From contig NZ_NLFK01000010.1 of assembly GCF_002263215.1 (NCBI RefSeq), positions 1-64,000 of the forward strand: a DNA stretch of 64,000 bases, read 5' to 3'. Made by a program: the position numbers and the translations under genes. A model generated the notes under the pieces. That model was given only the letters and a program-made list of their open reading frames with translations, was not told where the DNA came from and searched no databases. Shown piece by piece: positions 39,686 through 49,103 of the stretch; within the stretch, counting starts at the first letter, position 1, and each line of letters starts with the position of its first letter. The DNA is from Actinobacillus seminis (GTDB taxonomy: Bacteria > Pseudomonadota > Gammaproteobacteria > Enterobacterales > Pasteurellaceae).

Positions 39686-39721
39686 TTAGTATACGATTAT
39701 CGCAAGATAATCGTATACTAA
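39686..39721 (+). terminator. Terminator of glpK
   Basis: TTAGTATACGATTATC (39686-39701) and GATAATCGTATACTAA (39706-39721) form a perfect 16-bp stem with a GCAA tetraloop. It is AT-rich, and CCTTTT follows. Confidence 0.8.
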
Positions 39722-39815
39722 TGTTCCTTTTAGAAAAAAACGAAAATAAAAAACACCTTACATCTGTAAACTCAATCTAATATCGCTCAAATTTTATAAA
39801 ATACGAATAATTTTT

Positions 39816-39831
39816 TGTGAGAGCCATCACA
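39816..39831. promoter_or_regulatory. CRP site before glpT
   Basis: TGTGA-GAGCCA-TCACA is a perfect match to all ten fixed CRP consensus bases, centred about 121 bases before the glpT ATG. Confidence 0.75.
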
Positions 39832-39884
39832 ATATAAAAATTATCTTCTTTTATTTTTTCTTTTTTTAGTTATCATCACAAAAA

Positions 39885-39904
39885 AATATTCATAAATGAA
39901 CATT
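39885..39904. promoter_or_regulatory. GlpR-like operator before glpT
   Basis: AATATTCA-TAAA-TGAACATT is a 20-base palindrome with arms differing at one position; each arm is close to the GlpR half-site WATKYTCGWW. It lies 41 bases before the glpT start. Confidence 0.5.
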
Positions 39905-39944
39905 TTTCTAAAGTAATATAATTAATAACAGTTGGAGATTTCTT

Positions 39945-41390
39945 ATGTTTGGTCCATTTAAACCCGCTCCCCACATTGCGGAGCTACCTCAAGACAAAAT
40001 CGATCCAACCTATAAACGCTTACGTTGGCAAGTGTTTATGGGGATCTTTTTTGGTTATGCCGCCTATTATTTCGTACGTGCTAACTTCGACTTAGCGCAA
40101 AAAGGGTTAATTGAAGCGGGTCTTTATAACAAAGCTGAATTAGGAATTATCGGTACCGGTGCCGGTCTTGCCTACGGATTATCAAAATTTGTGATGGCAA
40201 GTATTTCTGACCGATCAAATCCAAAAGTCTTCTTACCGTTCGGTTTATTATTATCCGGTTTATGTATGACCATGATGGGGTTAATGCCTTGGGCAACTTC
40301 CGGTATCGCAGTCATGTTTGTTATGATCTTCCTAAATGGTTGGTTCCAAGGAATGGGTTGGCCTCCTTGCGGTCGTACTATGGTGCACTGGTGGTCAAAA
40401 TCCGAACGCGGTACTATCGTATCCATTTGGAACTGTGCACATAACATCGGCGGCATGATGCCTGGCTTAATGGTCTTATTAGCCAGCGCATTATATTTCA
40501 GTACACACGGAGTTGAAGCAACTGCTAAAGACGTATGGCAACAAGCTCTCTACTATCCGGGTATTGCCGCAATGGTTTGTGCAATCCCTGTATATTTTGT
40601 GATGAAAGATACTCCACAATCTTGCGGTTTACCATCCATCGAAAAATATAAAAATGACTATCCGGATGATTACAACGAAAAAACTTACGAACACGATTTA
40701 ACTACGAAAGAAATCTTCGTTACTTACGTGTTAAAAAACCGTTTATTATGGTACATTGCAATCGCTAATGTATTCGTCTATTTAATTCGTTATGGCGTCT
40801 TAAAATGGTCTCCGGTTTACCTTGGTGAAGTAAAACACTTCAACATTAAAGGTACCGCTTGGGCATATACCATCTATGAATTAGCCGCAGTACCGGGTAC
40901 TTTAATCTGTGGTTGGGTATCAGATAAATTATTCAAAGGTAAACGTGGTTTAACCGGTTTCATCTTCATGATTTTAACAACTGCGGCGGTTATCGCTTTA
41001 TGGTTAAATCCGGCAACCCCTGAAGCGGAATTAGCCCTTTATGCGGATAAAGCGTGGTATCAAAACCCATATCAATTAACTGACTTTATCTTAATGACCA
41101 CAATCGGTTTCTTAATCTATGGTCCGGTAATGTTAATTGGTTTACACGCACTTGAACTTGCCCCGAAAAAAGCCGCGGGTACTTCAGCAGGTTTCACCGG
41201 TTTATTCGGTTACTTAGGTGGTACAGTTTCCGCTTCTGCGGTAGTCGGTTGGGCAGCCGAGTACTATGGCTGGGACGGTGGTTTCTATGTCATGATCACC
41301 GGCGGTGTGTTAGCGATCTTGTTAATGTTCATTACCATGATTGAAGAAAGTAAGCACAAAGCGAAATTAAACGACCACTATGGTAAATAA
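39945..41390 (+). CDS. glpT: Glycerol-3-phosphate:phosphate antiporter
   Basis: 481-residue member of the organophosphate:phosphate antiporter branch of the MFS, with twelve helices. Signature blocks are [20 protein letters not shown] near residue 42, [25 protein letters not shown] near residue 146 (family motif), and [20 protein letters not shown] near residue 406. It exchanges external glycerol-3-phosphate for phosphate. GGAG-containing ribosome site TTGGAGAT precedes the ATG. Followed by aphA-like and glpQ genes, fitting diester breakdown and uptake. Confidence 0.96.
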   Translation: MFGPFKPAPHIAELPQDKIDPTYKRLRWQVFMGIFFGYAAYYFVRANFDLAQKGLIEAGLYNKAELGIIGTGAGLAYGLSKFVMASISDRSNPKVFLPFGLLLSGLCMTMMGLMPWATSGIAVMFVMIFLNGWFQGMGWPPCGRTMVHWWSKSERGTIVSIWNCAHNIGGMMPGLMVLLASALYFSTHGVEATAKDVWQQALYYPGIAAMVCAIPVYFVMKDTPQSCGLPSIEKYKNDYPDDYNEKTYEHDLTTKEIFVTYVLKNRLLWYIAIANVFVYLIRYGVLKWSPVYLGEVKHFNIKGTAWAYTIYELAAVPGTLICGWVSDKLFKGKRGLTGFIFMILTTAAVIALWLNPATPEAELALYADKAWYQNPYQLTDFILMTTIGFLIYGPVMLIGLHALELAPKKAAGTSAGFTGLFGYLGGTVSASAVVGWAAEYYGWDGGFYVMITGGVLAILLMFITMIEESKHKAKLNDHYGK

Positions 41391-41405
41391 TGATTGATGA
41401 TTATA

Positions 41406-41436
41406 AAGGAAGGGTGTTTATACTCTTCCTTTTTTA
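41406..41436 (+). terminator. Terminator of glpT
   Basis: AAAGGAAGGGT (41406-41416) pairs with ACTCTTCCTTT (41423-41433) with one G-U pair, followed by a T run. Confidence 0.8.
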
Positions 41437-41511
41437 ACAAACTACACCTCGAAACAGATAGCATTTTATTAACATTTAATATTAATTAACCGATAAGAAG
41501 AAAAGGTGAAT

Positions 41512-42245
41512 ATGACGTATTTATTTAAATTAAGTTTAATCGGTTTAACTATTATCGCGGCGGCGTGTTCAGCTAATGCAAAGGGACCTAAAATACCTTA
41601 CTCTCATCAAGGCGTTACGGCAATTGATGATAACTATAAGAAAGAAGTGAAATGGGTTTCAGTAGAAGATATTGCAGAACAATTAAAAGGCAAACCGCCA
41701 ATGACGGTAAGTTTTGATGTTGATGATACCACTTTAGTTTCTTCTCAATGTTTTTATTATGGAAAAAAACATTTTCACCTAATAGTTTTGATTATTTGCA
41801 TAATCAAGCTTATTGGAATTTTGTAGCTGATGGCTGCGATAAATATTCTATTCCAAAAGAATCTGCAAAACGGATTATTGATATGCACCAAGCGCGTGGA
41901 GACCAAATTATCTTCATTACAGGACGTACCCCACATGAAAATCATAAAGCGGATCAAATCGATCAATTAGGACGTATTTTAGAACAAGCTTTCCAAATTA
42001 AAAATATGCAACCTGTTAACTATACGAAAGATACTCCCGTTGAACCTTATAAATATGATAAAACGAAATATATAGTAGATCACAAAGTGGCAATTCATTA
42101 TGGAGATAGCAACGATGATATTCTTGCTGCTCGTGAAGCAGGTATTCGTGGTATTCGCGTAATTCGTTCAGCTGTCAGTACCAACCGCCCATTACCATTG
42201 AATGGTGGCTATGGCGAAGAAGTTGTTGTGGATTCATCTTACTAA
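41512..42245 (+). pseudogene. aphA: Class B acid phosphatase AphA, one frameshift
   Basis: Periplasmic HAD-type class B phosphatase of about 244 residues. A signal peptide (residues 1-26, ending ACSANA) is followed by [20 protein letters not shown], the nucleophile motif [14 protein letters not shown]-like IFITGRTPH, and [19 protein letters not shown]. The frame breaks at an A7 run (41763-41769) inside the conserved GKKTFSP segment; one extra A restores it. The rest of the domain is intact, so the break looks like a miscall or a recent slip. It may release phosphate from nucleotides or glycerol phosphates in the periplasm. Lies between glpT and glpQ. Confidence 0.87.
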
Positions 42246-42326
42246 AATGAAATGATATGCAATAATATATCGTAAAAATAAATACTTTTTTAACCGCACT
42301 ATACCTGTCAAAATAGGAGATTTTTT

Positions 42327-43415
42327 ATGAAAATAAAAACAGCGTTAACCCTAGCTGCATTAGCAACATTAACCGCTTGCAGTAACCAAGCTCAGCTACA
42401 ACAAATGAATAACAAAGAAAAGATAGTCATTGCCCATCGTGGTGCAAGCGGTTACTTACCTGAACATACTTTAGAAAGTAAAGCGCTTGCCTTTGGTCAA
42501 AAAGCAGATTATTTAGAACAAGATTTAGCAATGACCAAAGATAATCAATTAGTGGTAATTCATGATCATTTCTTAGATGGCTTAACCGACGTAGCGAAAA
42601 AATTCCCTAACCGCCATCGTAAAGATGGGCGTTATTACGTCGTGGACTTTACCTTAAAAGAAATTCAAAGTTTAGAAATGACCGAGAATTTCAAAGTGGA
42701 AAACGGAAAACAAGTTCAGGTTTATCCAAACCGATTCCCAATGTGGAAATCCCATTTCCGCATCCATACATTTGAAGAAGAAATTGAATTTATCCAAGGT
42801 TTAGAAAAATCAACCGGTAAAAAAATCGGTATTTATCCGGAAATTAAAGCTCCTTGGCTACATCACCAAGAAGGAAAAGATATCGCCTTTGCCACCTTAA
42901 AAGTCTTACAAAAATACGGTTACACGCAAAAAAATGCTCCTGTTTATCTACAAACCTTTGATTTCAATGAATTAAAACGGATCAAAACTGAACTGTTACC
43001 AAAACTCGGCATGGATATCAAATTGGTACAGCTTATTGCCTACAGCGATTGGGGGGAAACACAAGAAAAAGATGCCAATGGTAAATGGGTAAACTACGAT
43101 TACGATTGGATGTTTAAAGATGGCGCAATGGCGGAAGTAGCAAAATATGCTGATGGCGTAGGACCGGGCTGGTATATGTTGATTGATGATAAAGCTTCAA
43201 CACCAAACCATATTGTTTACACACCGTTAGTCAAAGAATTAGCGAAATATCCGGTCGAAGTTCACCCTTATACCGTTCGCAAAGATGCCTTGCCGAATTT
43301 CTTTAGTAACGTCAACCAAATGTATGATGCATTATTAAATAATGCCGGTGCAACAGGTATTTTTACTGATTTCCCTGATACTGCGGTTAAATTTCTGAAA
43401 TCCGAGCAAAAATAA
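42327..43415 (+). CDS. glpQ: Glycerophosphodiester phosphodiesterase lipoprotein (GlpQ / protein D)
   Basis: 362-residue enzyme that splits glycerophosphodiesters to glycerol-3-phosphate and an alcohol such as choline. The lipobox LTAC puts the lipidated Cys at residue 18, as in Haemophilus protein D. The GDPD barrel has IAHRGASGYLPEHTLES near residue 35, EQDLAMTKDNQLVVIHD near residue 70 (metal and catalytic residues), and YPEIKAPW near residue 168. Surface exposure supplies phosphocholine for LPS in H. influenzae; that role here is inferred. Ribosome site AGGAGA precedes the ATG. Confidence 0.95.
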   Translation: MKIKTALTLAALATLTACSNQAQLQQMNNKEKIVIAHRGASGYLPEHTLESKALAFGQKADYLEQDLAMTKDNQLVVIHDHFLDGLTDVAKKFPNRHRKDGRYYVVDFTLKEIQSLEMTENFKVENGKQVQVYPNRFPMWKSHFRIHTFEEEIEFIQGLEKSTGKKIGIYPEIKAPWLHHQEGKDIAFATLKVLQKYGYTQKNAPVYLQTFDFNELKRIKTELLPKLGMDIKLVQLIAYSDWGETQEKDANGKWVNYDYDWMFKDGAMAEVAKYADGVGPGWYMLIDDKASTPNHIVYTPLVKELAKYPVEVHPYTVRKDALPNFFSNVNQMYDALLNNAGATGIFTDFPDTAVKFLKSEQK

Positions 43416-43443
43416 TACCTTCTTATTATTTTCATCTCTTCCT

Positions 43444-43475
43444 AATACGGTTGCTTCATGTGACCGTATTTTTTT
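43444..43475 (+). terminator. Terminator of glpQ
   Basis: AATACGGT (43444-43451) pairs with ACCGTATT (43463-43470), followed by TTTTT. Confidence 0.85.
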
Positions 43476-43594
43476 GAAAAATTTATTTTAAAATATTCTA
43501 AAATCCAGACTGCACTTTTTATTTTTCATTTTGTATAAAATCATCTCAAAACACATATAAACCATCATAAAAACTAGCCTAAAAGCAAAATTTT

Positions 43595-43612
43595 TTGAGA
43601 TCAATATCTCAA
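43595..43612. promoter_or_regulatory. Inositol-type operator 1 before iolC
   Basis: TTGAGA-TCAATA-TCTCAA is a perfect palindrome of the form TTGARA-N6-TYTCAA. RpiR-type IolR repressors use a GGAA-N6-TTCC type box, so spacing fits. It is 103 bases before the iolC ATG. Confidence 0.45.
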
Positions 43613-43637
43613 ATAATAATTTTACCTCTTGAGTTTT

Positions 43638-43655
43638 TTGAAATATATGTTTCAA
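43638..43655. promoter_or_regulatory. Inositol-type operator 2 before iolC
   Basis: TTGAAA-TATATG-TTTCAA is a second perfect palindrome of the same form, centred 43 bases from operator 1, about four helical turns. Confidence 0.5.
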
Positions 43656-43714
43656 TTTAACCATCAAATAATAAGTTAGGATTTGTGATTAATTCATCAC
43701 TAAGGAAAAGCACA

Positions 43715-45682
43715 ATGAAAACAGAAAAAACATTAGATCTTATCTGTCTTGGACGTGTCGCGGTTGATTTATATGCGCAACAAATCGGTTCACGCTTAGA
43801 AGATGTCAGCTCATTTGCCAAATATTTAGGCGGTTCTTCCGGCAATGTCGCTTATGGAACAGCAGTTCAAGGCGTTAAATCATCCATGTTGGCACGCGTC
43901 GGAGATGAGCATATGGGGCGATTCTTACGCGAAGAATTACAACGTGTCGGTGTTGATACCGGTCATTTAATCACGGACAAAGAACGCCTTACTGCTCTCG
44001 TCATTTTAGGTATTAAGGATCAAGATACTTTTCCACTCATTTTTTATCGTGATAATTGTGCCGATATGGCAATTAGTGCAGAAGATTTTGATGAAGCCTA
44101 TATTGCCTCTGCCAAAGCTTTAGCTATCACGGGAACCCATCTTTCCCACCCTAAAACTCGCCATGCGGTCTTAACCGCTCTTGAATATGCCGGTCGTAAT
44201 GGAACCAAACGCCTGTTGGATATTGACTATCGTCCAGTACTTTGGGGCTTAACTTCCCTCGGGGATGGTGAAACTCGTTTCATTGATTCTGAAGCAGTAA
44301 CTAAATCGTTACAAGAAGTATTACATCATTTTGATGTACTGGTCGGTACCGAAGAAGAATTTCACATTGCCGGAGGTTCTACAGATACACTAACTGCGTT
44401 GAAAAATGTGCGCAAAGTCAGCCAAGCCACATTAGTTTGCAAACGCGGCGCACTAGGTTGCTCCGTCTTTGAAAGCTCCATTCCGGATGATCTTGATGGA
44501 GGTATTAATGTCTATGGCGTACGAGTTGAGGTGCTGAATGTGTTAGGTGCGGGAGATGCCTTTATGTCCGGGTTATTACGCGGTTATATTAATGGCGAAA
44601 GCTGGGAACAATGCTGTCGCTATGCCAATGCCTGTGGCGCATTGGTGGTTTCTCGTCATGGTTGTGCTCCGGCAATGCCGACCAAAGCGGAATTGGACGA
44701 TTACCTCTCCCGCGCGGAATCCGTACCTCGTCCGGATTTGGATGCTCAATTAAACCATCTGCACCGAGTTACCACACGTAAAACACAATGGGATGATCTC
44801 TGCATTTTTGCCTTTGATCACCGCAAACAACTGGTCGATATGGCGGAAAAAAGTGGTGCGGATCCCAAACGCATACCGAAATTAAAAACACTCTTATTGC
44901 AAGCGGCGGTACAAACTGCCAAAGAAGAAGGCATTTATAACGGTCATGCCGGTATTTTAGCAGATACCACTTTCGGTCAAGCGGCACTTAATGAAATCAC
45001 CGGTAAAAAATGGTGGATTGGGCGTCCGATCGAATTACCATCCTCACGTCCATTGCGTTTAGAACACGGTGATTTAGGCAGTCAACTCATTAACTGGCCA
45101 ACAGAACATGTTGTCAAATGCCTCGTATTCTATCATCCGGCAGATAAAGCAGAAATGAAAGCAGATCAAGATGCGACCTTACAACAAGTGTATCAAGCCT
45201 GCTGCCGCACCGGTCACGAGCTATTGCTCGAAATTATTCTTCCAGCCGATATGGAACAAAAAGAAAGCTATTATGTTGATATGGTTACCCATTTCTATCA
45301 CCTTGGTATCAAACCTGACTGGTGGAAATTACCGGGCGTATCTACTGAAACTTGGGCAGCATTAAGCAAAGTAATCGAACAAAACGACCCCCACTGTCGA
45401 GGAGTTCTGATCCTTGGCTTAGACGCACCGGAAAGTGTCTTTGAAGCAGTATTCAAAGCCTCCGCCAACGCACCGTTAGTCAAAGGTTTTGCCGTCGGTC
45501 GCACCATTTTCAGTCAACCGTCTGCCGATTGGCTTGCAGGTAAATTGGATGATAAAGGCTTAATTAAAGAAATCTCCGAACGCTACAGAAGATTAATTAA
45601 ACTGTGGAAAAACCGAAAAACTAAACCATTCAAACAAGGGTTCCTACGAGAACCCTTAATTTTTGCTAAAATCACGCTATAA
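43715..45682 (+). CDS. iolC: 5-dehydro-2-deoxygluconokinase fused to DUF2090 (IolC)
   Basis: Inositol catabolism fusion protein of about 640-655 residues. The PfkB kinase domain (residues 8-325) has LGGSSGNVAYGTAVQG near residue 40 and the anion-hole motif VLGAGDAFMSGLLRG near residue 280. It phosphorylates 5-dehydro-2-deoxy-D-gluconate. The C-terminal DUF2090 domain (about 345-640; FAFDHRKQLVDMAEKSG, IGRPIELPSSRPLRLEHGD) resembles an aldolase and may supply the IolJ step. The ATG at 43715 follows AAGGAAAA. The last ~15 codons run across a terminator hairpin; a one-base indel in the A5 run at 45616 would give a stop at about 45621. Confidence 0.92.
   Translation: MKTEKTLDLICLGRVAVDLYAQQIGSRLEDVSSFAKYLGGSSGNVAYGTAVQGVKSSMLARVGDEHMGRFLREELQRVGVDTGHLITDKERLTALVILGIKDQDTFPLIFYRDNCADMAISAEDFDEAYIASAKALAITGTHLSHPKTRHAVLTALEYAGRNGTKRLLDIDYRPVLWGLTSLGDGETRFIDSEAVTKSLQEVLHHFDVLVGTEEEFHIAGGSTDTLTALKNVRKVSQATLVCKRGALGCSVFESSIPDDLDGGINVYGVRVEVLNVLGAGDAFMSGLLRGYINGESWEQCCRYANACGALVVSRHGCAPAMPTKAELDDYLSRAESVPRPDLDAQLNHLHRVTTRKTQWDDLCIFAFDHRKQLVDMAEKSGADPKRIPKLKTLLLQAAVQTAKEEGIYNGHAGILADTTFGQAALNEITGKKWWIGRPIELPSSRPLRLEHGDLGSQLINWPTEHVVKCLVFYHPADKAEMKADQDATLQQVYQACCRTGHELLLEIILPADMEQKESYYVDMVTHFYHLGIKPDWWKLPGVSTETWAALSKVIEQNDPHCRGVLILGLDAPESVFEAVFKASANAPLVKGFAVGRTIFSQPSADWLAGKLDDKGLIKEISERYRRLIKLWKNRKTKPFKQGFLREPLIFAKITL
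45636..45665 (+). terminator. Terminator of iolC
   Basis: AAGGGTTC (45636-45643) pairs with GAACCCTT (45650-45657), then AATTTTT. It lies inside the annotated end of the iolC frame. Confidence 0.75.
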
Positions 45683-45713
45683 TAACCTCATCTTCAACCA
45701 ATCATTCCTCATT

Positions 45714-46454
45714 ATGCACACACTCATTTTTCTACACGGACTGTTAGGTTCAAATCAAGACTGGCAAAAAGTCATCGAAAAACTACCGCACTTTCACTGC
45801 ATCAGTTTAGATCTCCCACTACACGCACAATCTCAACAATATCACGTGGAAAACTTTGAACAAACTTGCCGGTATCTTGCCACACAAATCCAACAACATA
45901 TCGGCAATTCACCTTATTTTTTAGTCGGTTATTCACTCGGCGGGCGTTTGGCATTATATTACAGCTTCCAGTTTCAACAAGCTAAAGGAAACCTACAAGG
46001 CATTATTTTGGAAGGCGCTAATCTTGGATTAAGTCGCGAAGCCGACCGCCTGACACGTTGGCAAAATGATGAGCTATGGGCGCAACGATTTGCACAAGAA
46101 CCCATCCAAGAAGTCCTCAACGATTGGTATCAACAGCCCGTCTTCGCTCATTTAACCGACAGCGAACGCATGGCGCTCATCGAAAAACGCGCCGCTAATC
46201 AAGGCACAGCAATCGCCCAAATGCTGCGTGCCACCTCTCTTGCCAAACAACCTGACTTTAGATCCAAAGTACGCATAACTCGCCTGCCGATTTATTATCT
46301 TTGCGGCGAAAAAGATCAAAAATTCCGCACCATTGCCGAACAAGACCGCCTCAATTTACGCCTTATCCCGCAAGCCGGACACAACGCCCATTTAGAAAAT
46401 CCCCTCGCCTTCGCCAAGGCAATACAAGCGATTTTCAACATCACTCCCGCATAA
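45714..46454 (+). CDS. menH: SHCHC synthase MenH (alpha/beta hydrolase)
   Basis: 246-residue alpha/beta hydrolase matching MenH, which forms 2-succinyl-6-hydroxy-2,4-cyclohexadiene-1-carboxylate in menaquinone synthesis. Blocks are LIFLHGLLGSNQDWQKVI at residue 4, the nucleophile elbow VGYSLGGRLALYY with Ser near residue 81, and the acid/base region CGEKDQKF and AGHNAHLENP. ATG 45714 starts the family MHTLIFLHG; it lacks a strong ribosome site. TATAAT at 45678-45683 is a likely -10. It is isolated from other men genes and sits inside the inositol block. Confidence 0.85.
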   Translation: MHTLIFLHGLLGSNQDWQKVIEKLPHFHCISLDLPLHAQSQQYHVENFEQTCRYLATQIQQHIGNSPYFLVGYSLGGRLALYYSFQFQQAKGNLQGIILEGANLGLSREADRLTRWQNDELWAQRFAQEPIQEVLNDWYQQPVFAHLTDSERMALIEKRAANQGTAIAQMLRATSLAKQPDFRSKVRITRLPIYYLCGEKDQKFRTIAEQDRLNLRLIPQAGHNAHLENPLAFAKAIQAIFNITPA

Positions 46455-46481
46455 GCCCCTGCATTAAATTTAACGCAAAAA

Positions 46482-46524
46482 TTAACCGCAATTTTAGGCG
46501 CAGATCAAAGTGCGGTTAATTTTT
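46482..46524. terminator. Hairpin after menH, with uptake signal
   Basis: TTAACCGCA (46482-46490) pairs with TGCGGTTAA (46511-46519) around a 20-base loop, followed by TTTTT. One arm is part of a core uptake signal. Confidence 0.55.
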
Positions 46525-46544
46525 ATATTATTTACTAGGAGTAA

Positions 46545-47501
46545 CTAGGCGCCTTTTTTACGGCGTTTTAATGTATCAACTAAGACTGCAACAACAATGA
46601 TGCCACCTTTGACAATTTGTTGCCAATACGGGTCAACCCCTAACATATTTAAGCCTTTGTTTGTTGTACCGATAATTAATGCGCCAATGACGCACATAGG
46701 AATAGTACCAAATCCGCCAGTCAACGATACCCCTCCAATAACTGCCGCCGCAATAGCATCCAGCTCCCACGACAAACCATAAGAAGGGTTTCCAGCATAA
46801 GTTCTGGCAGCAAGCAGCGCACCGGCAAGTCCAGATAAAGCTCCGGCAAAGGTATAAACAAGAATTAAGGTTTTAGTGGTGTTAATTCCACAAATTTTAG
46901 CTGCATTTAAGTTGCCCCCTACCGCATAAACATGACGTCCAAAAGTGGAATGACTTAATAAAATATGAGAAATAATTACAATAAAAACATAGAGAATGAC
47001 AAGACCGGGTAAACCAAAGATATCCATATCGGCAATCCAAGTAAAGGATTCGGAAGAAGCATCGATAGGACGACCATCAGAATATAATTGTGCCGCACCT
47101 CGTGCGATAATCATCATACCCAATGTAGCAATAAACGGCGGAATACCTCCCAATGCTGTCAACCCGCCATTAATTGCGCCCATAAAAGCGCCGAGTACGA
47201 GCGATATGGCAAAGGCTAAAAGTGCAGCACTTACTGCATCACCACCAGTCACAACAGATGCTGCCACAACGGAAGTTAATGCAACCATTGAACCTGAGGA
47301 TAAATCAATACCGGTAGTAATAATTGCAAAGGTCACCCCGATAGCAATAATACCGAACATAGAAACTTGCTCAATAATACTCCATACGGTACGGGTGGAA
47401 AAGAAACCGTCAATAGACGCGGACAGAACTAAAAATAATGCAATCAGGATCAGAACCATTCCATATGCATTAATAATTTTTTTCAAAGAAACTTGTGACA
47501 T
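46545..47501 (-). CDS. Sugar ABC transporter permease (RbsC type)
   Basis: 318-residue inner-membrane permease of the ribose/inositol branch of carbohydrate uptake ABC systems. It has about eight to ten helices and the EAA-like and family blocks TTGIDLSSGSMVALTSVVAA near residue 62, GGIPPFIATLGMMIIARGAA near residue 117, and IGGVSLTGGFGTIPMCVIGA near residue 255. Last gene of a transporter operon with two binding proteins and an ATPase. Given iol genes on both sides, myo-inositol is the expected substrate; this is inference. Confidence 0.88.
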   Translation of the reverse strand: MSQVSLKKIINAYGMVLILIALFLVLSASIDGFFSTRTVWSIIEQVSMFGIIAIGVTFAIITTGIDLSSGSMVALTSVVAASVVTGGDAVSAALLAFAISLVLGAFMGAINGGLTALGGIPPFIATLGMMIIARGAAQLYSDGRPIDASSESFTWIADMDIFGLPGLVILYVFIVIISHILLSHSTFGRHVYAVGGNLNAAKICGINTTKTLILVYTFAGALSGLAGALLAARTYAGNPSYGLSWELDAIAAAVIGGVSLTGGFGTIPMCVIGALIIGTTNKGLNMLGVDPYWQQIVKGGIIVVAVLVDTLKRRKKGA

Positions 47502-47548
47502 AATTCGTACCTCGTTTGTTATTTTTAAACAAATTTTGTATCTATAAA

Positions 47549-49067
47549 TTAATGAACCGCTAATCCTGAAGCCAATTCCAACACGCGTTCTTGACTCAAT
47601 TCTCGGTGCGGAATAATTCCTGCTTGATGCCCCTCATGCATTACCATTACACGATCACTCATTGATAACAATTCCAACATATCAGATGTAATCATAATAA
47701 TCGTTTTTCCCTGCTTAGAAAGCTCCACCATCAATTTATACAATTCTGCTTTCGCCCCTACATCAATCCCTTTAGTTGGCTCATCTAAAATCAAAATATC
47801 CGGTTCAAGCAATAACCAACGAGCAAGTAACACTTTTTGTTGATTTCCGCCGGAGAGATTATTGGTAATCACTTCGACATTAGGTGCTTTAATTTTCAAT
47901 TTCTCTTTTTGTTCATAAGCGGTTTTTTGTGATTTTGTTACCGAAACTAAAAAATTTTCCAAATAAGGAGACATTTTCGGCATAATCATATTATCCGTAA
48001 TGCTTAAATTGAGGAATAAACCCGTTAACTTACGATCTTCCGTTACAAACCCTATTTTATGTTTCATTGCATCCAACGGATTTTTAATTTCAACTTTTTC
48101 TCCGTGAATATAGATGTCGCCACTATCTGCCGGTTTATACCCAAATAAGCTCTCGACAATTTCAGAGCGACCTGCTCCTACTAATCCGGCAATACCAAAA
48201 ATTTCCCCTTTCCGTACCGCAAAGCTAACATCTTGATATTTTCCGGCGCGAGTGAAATTTTTAATTTCCAATATAATTTCATCAGATAAATCAAAGCGTT
48301 CTCGTTGGAACATTTCTGACATATCACGCCCGACCATCATAGAAATCAATTCTTCTTTCGTCACTTCAGAAGTAGCTTTTGTTCCTACATATTGACCATC
48401 ACGAATAACCGTGATCTCATCAGAGACTTTAAATACCTCATCTAATTTGTGTGAAATAAAAATGATAGAAATACCACGTTTTTTGACCGTATCAATAATT
48501 TTGTAAAGTTGATCCACCTCCGTTTCCGTCAATGCGGTTGTCGGCTCATCCATAATAATAACTTTAGCATCATTGGATACCGCCGTTGCGATTGCAACCA
48601 ACTGTGCTTTCGCTACAGATACATCAGACATTTTTTGAGTCACATCCATCGGCACCCCTAATTCTCTTAAGATTTCCGAAGTTTTGCGATCCATTTCCTT
48701 TTGATTTAAAAAAAACTTTACCGGAAGTAATTTCGCGTCCAAGATAAAAATTATCCGCGATGGTTAAATTTGCCGCCGGAGAGATTTCTTGTGGCACCAT
48801 GGTCAATCCGCTACGAATTGCATCAATAGGACAACCAGGTTTAAACGGTTTTTCATCTAAAATCAGATCGCCACCACTATCAGGAATATAAATACCATAA
48901 AGAATTTTCATTAACGTGGATTTACCTGCGCCATTTTCCCCCATTAGTGCATGAATACTACCGCGTTTTACTTTAAGATTAATTCCGTCCAATGCCTTTA
49001 CGCCAGGAAATGTTTTTGAAACATTTCGCATTTCCAAAATATAAGGTGACCGATTTAAATCATTCAT
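47549..49067 (-). pseudogene. Sugar ABC transporter ATPase (RbsA type), one frameshift
   Basis: About 505 residues with two nucleotide-binding domains, if joined. Domain 1 has Walker A GENGAGKST near residue 39 and Walker B VIIMDEPTTAL. Its signature segment reads VSVAKAQLVAIATAVS in place of the usual LSxGxxQ form. Domain 2 keeps LSGGNQQKVLLARWL and ILILDEPTKGIDVGAKAE, with a degenerate Walker A GLVGAGRSE, as is normal for RbsA. The frame breaks at a run of eight A (48708-48715); removing one base gives the join GREITSGKVF-LNQKEMDR. This is the only break explained by a gain. Start 49067 follows AAGGAG. Confidence 0.87.
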
Positions 49068-49103
49068 TGAGAACTCCTTAGTTCATTACCGATTAGTAAC
49101 AGA

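Noticed and set aside
46996-47547. Open frame of 183 codons opposite the ABC permease gene
   Set aside because: It mirrors the GC-rich permease codons and lacks family features; the permease on the other strand is clear.
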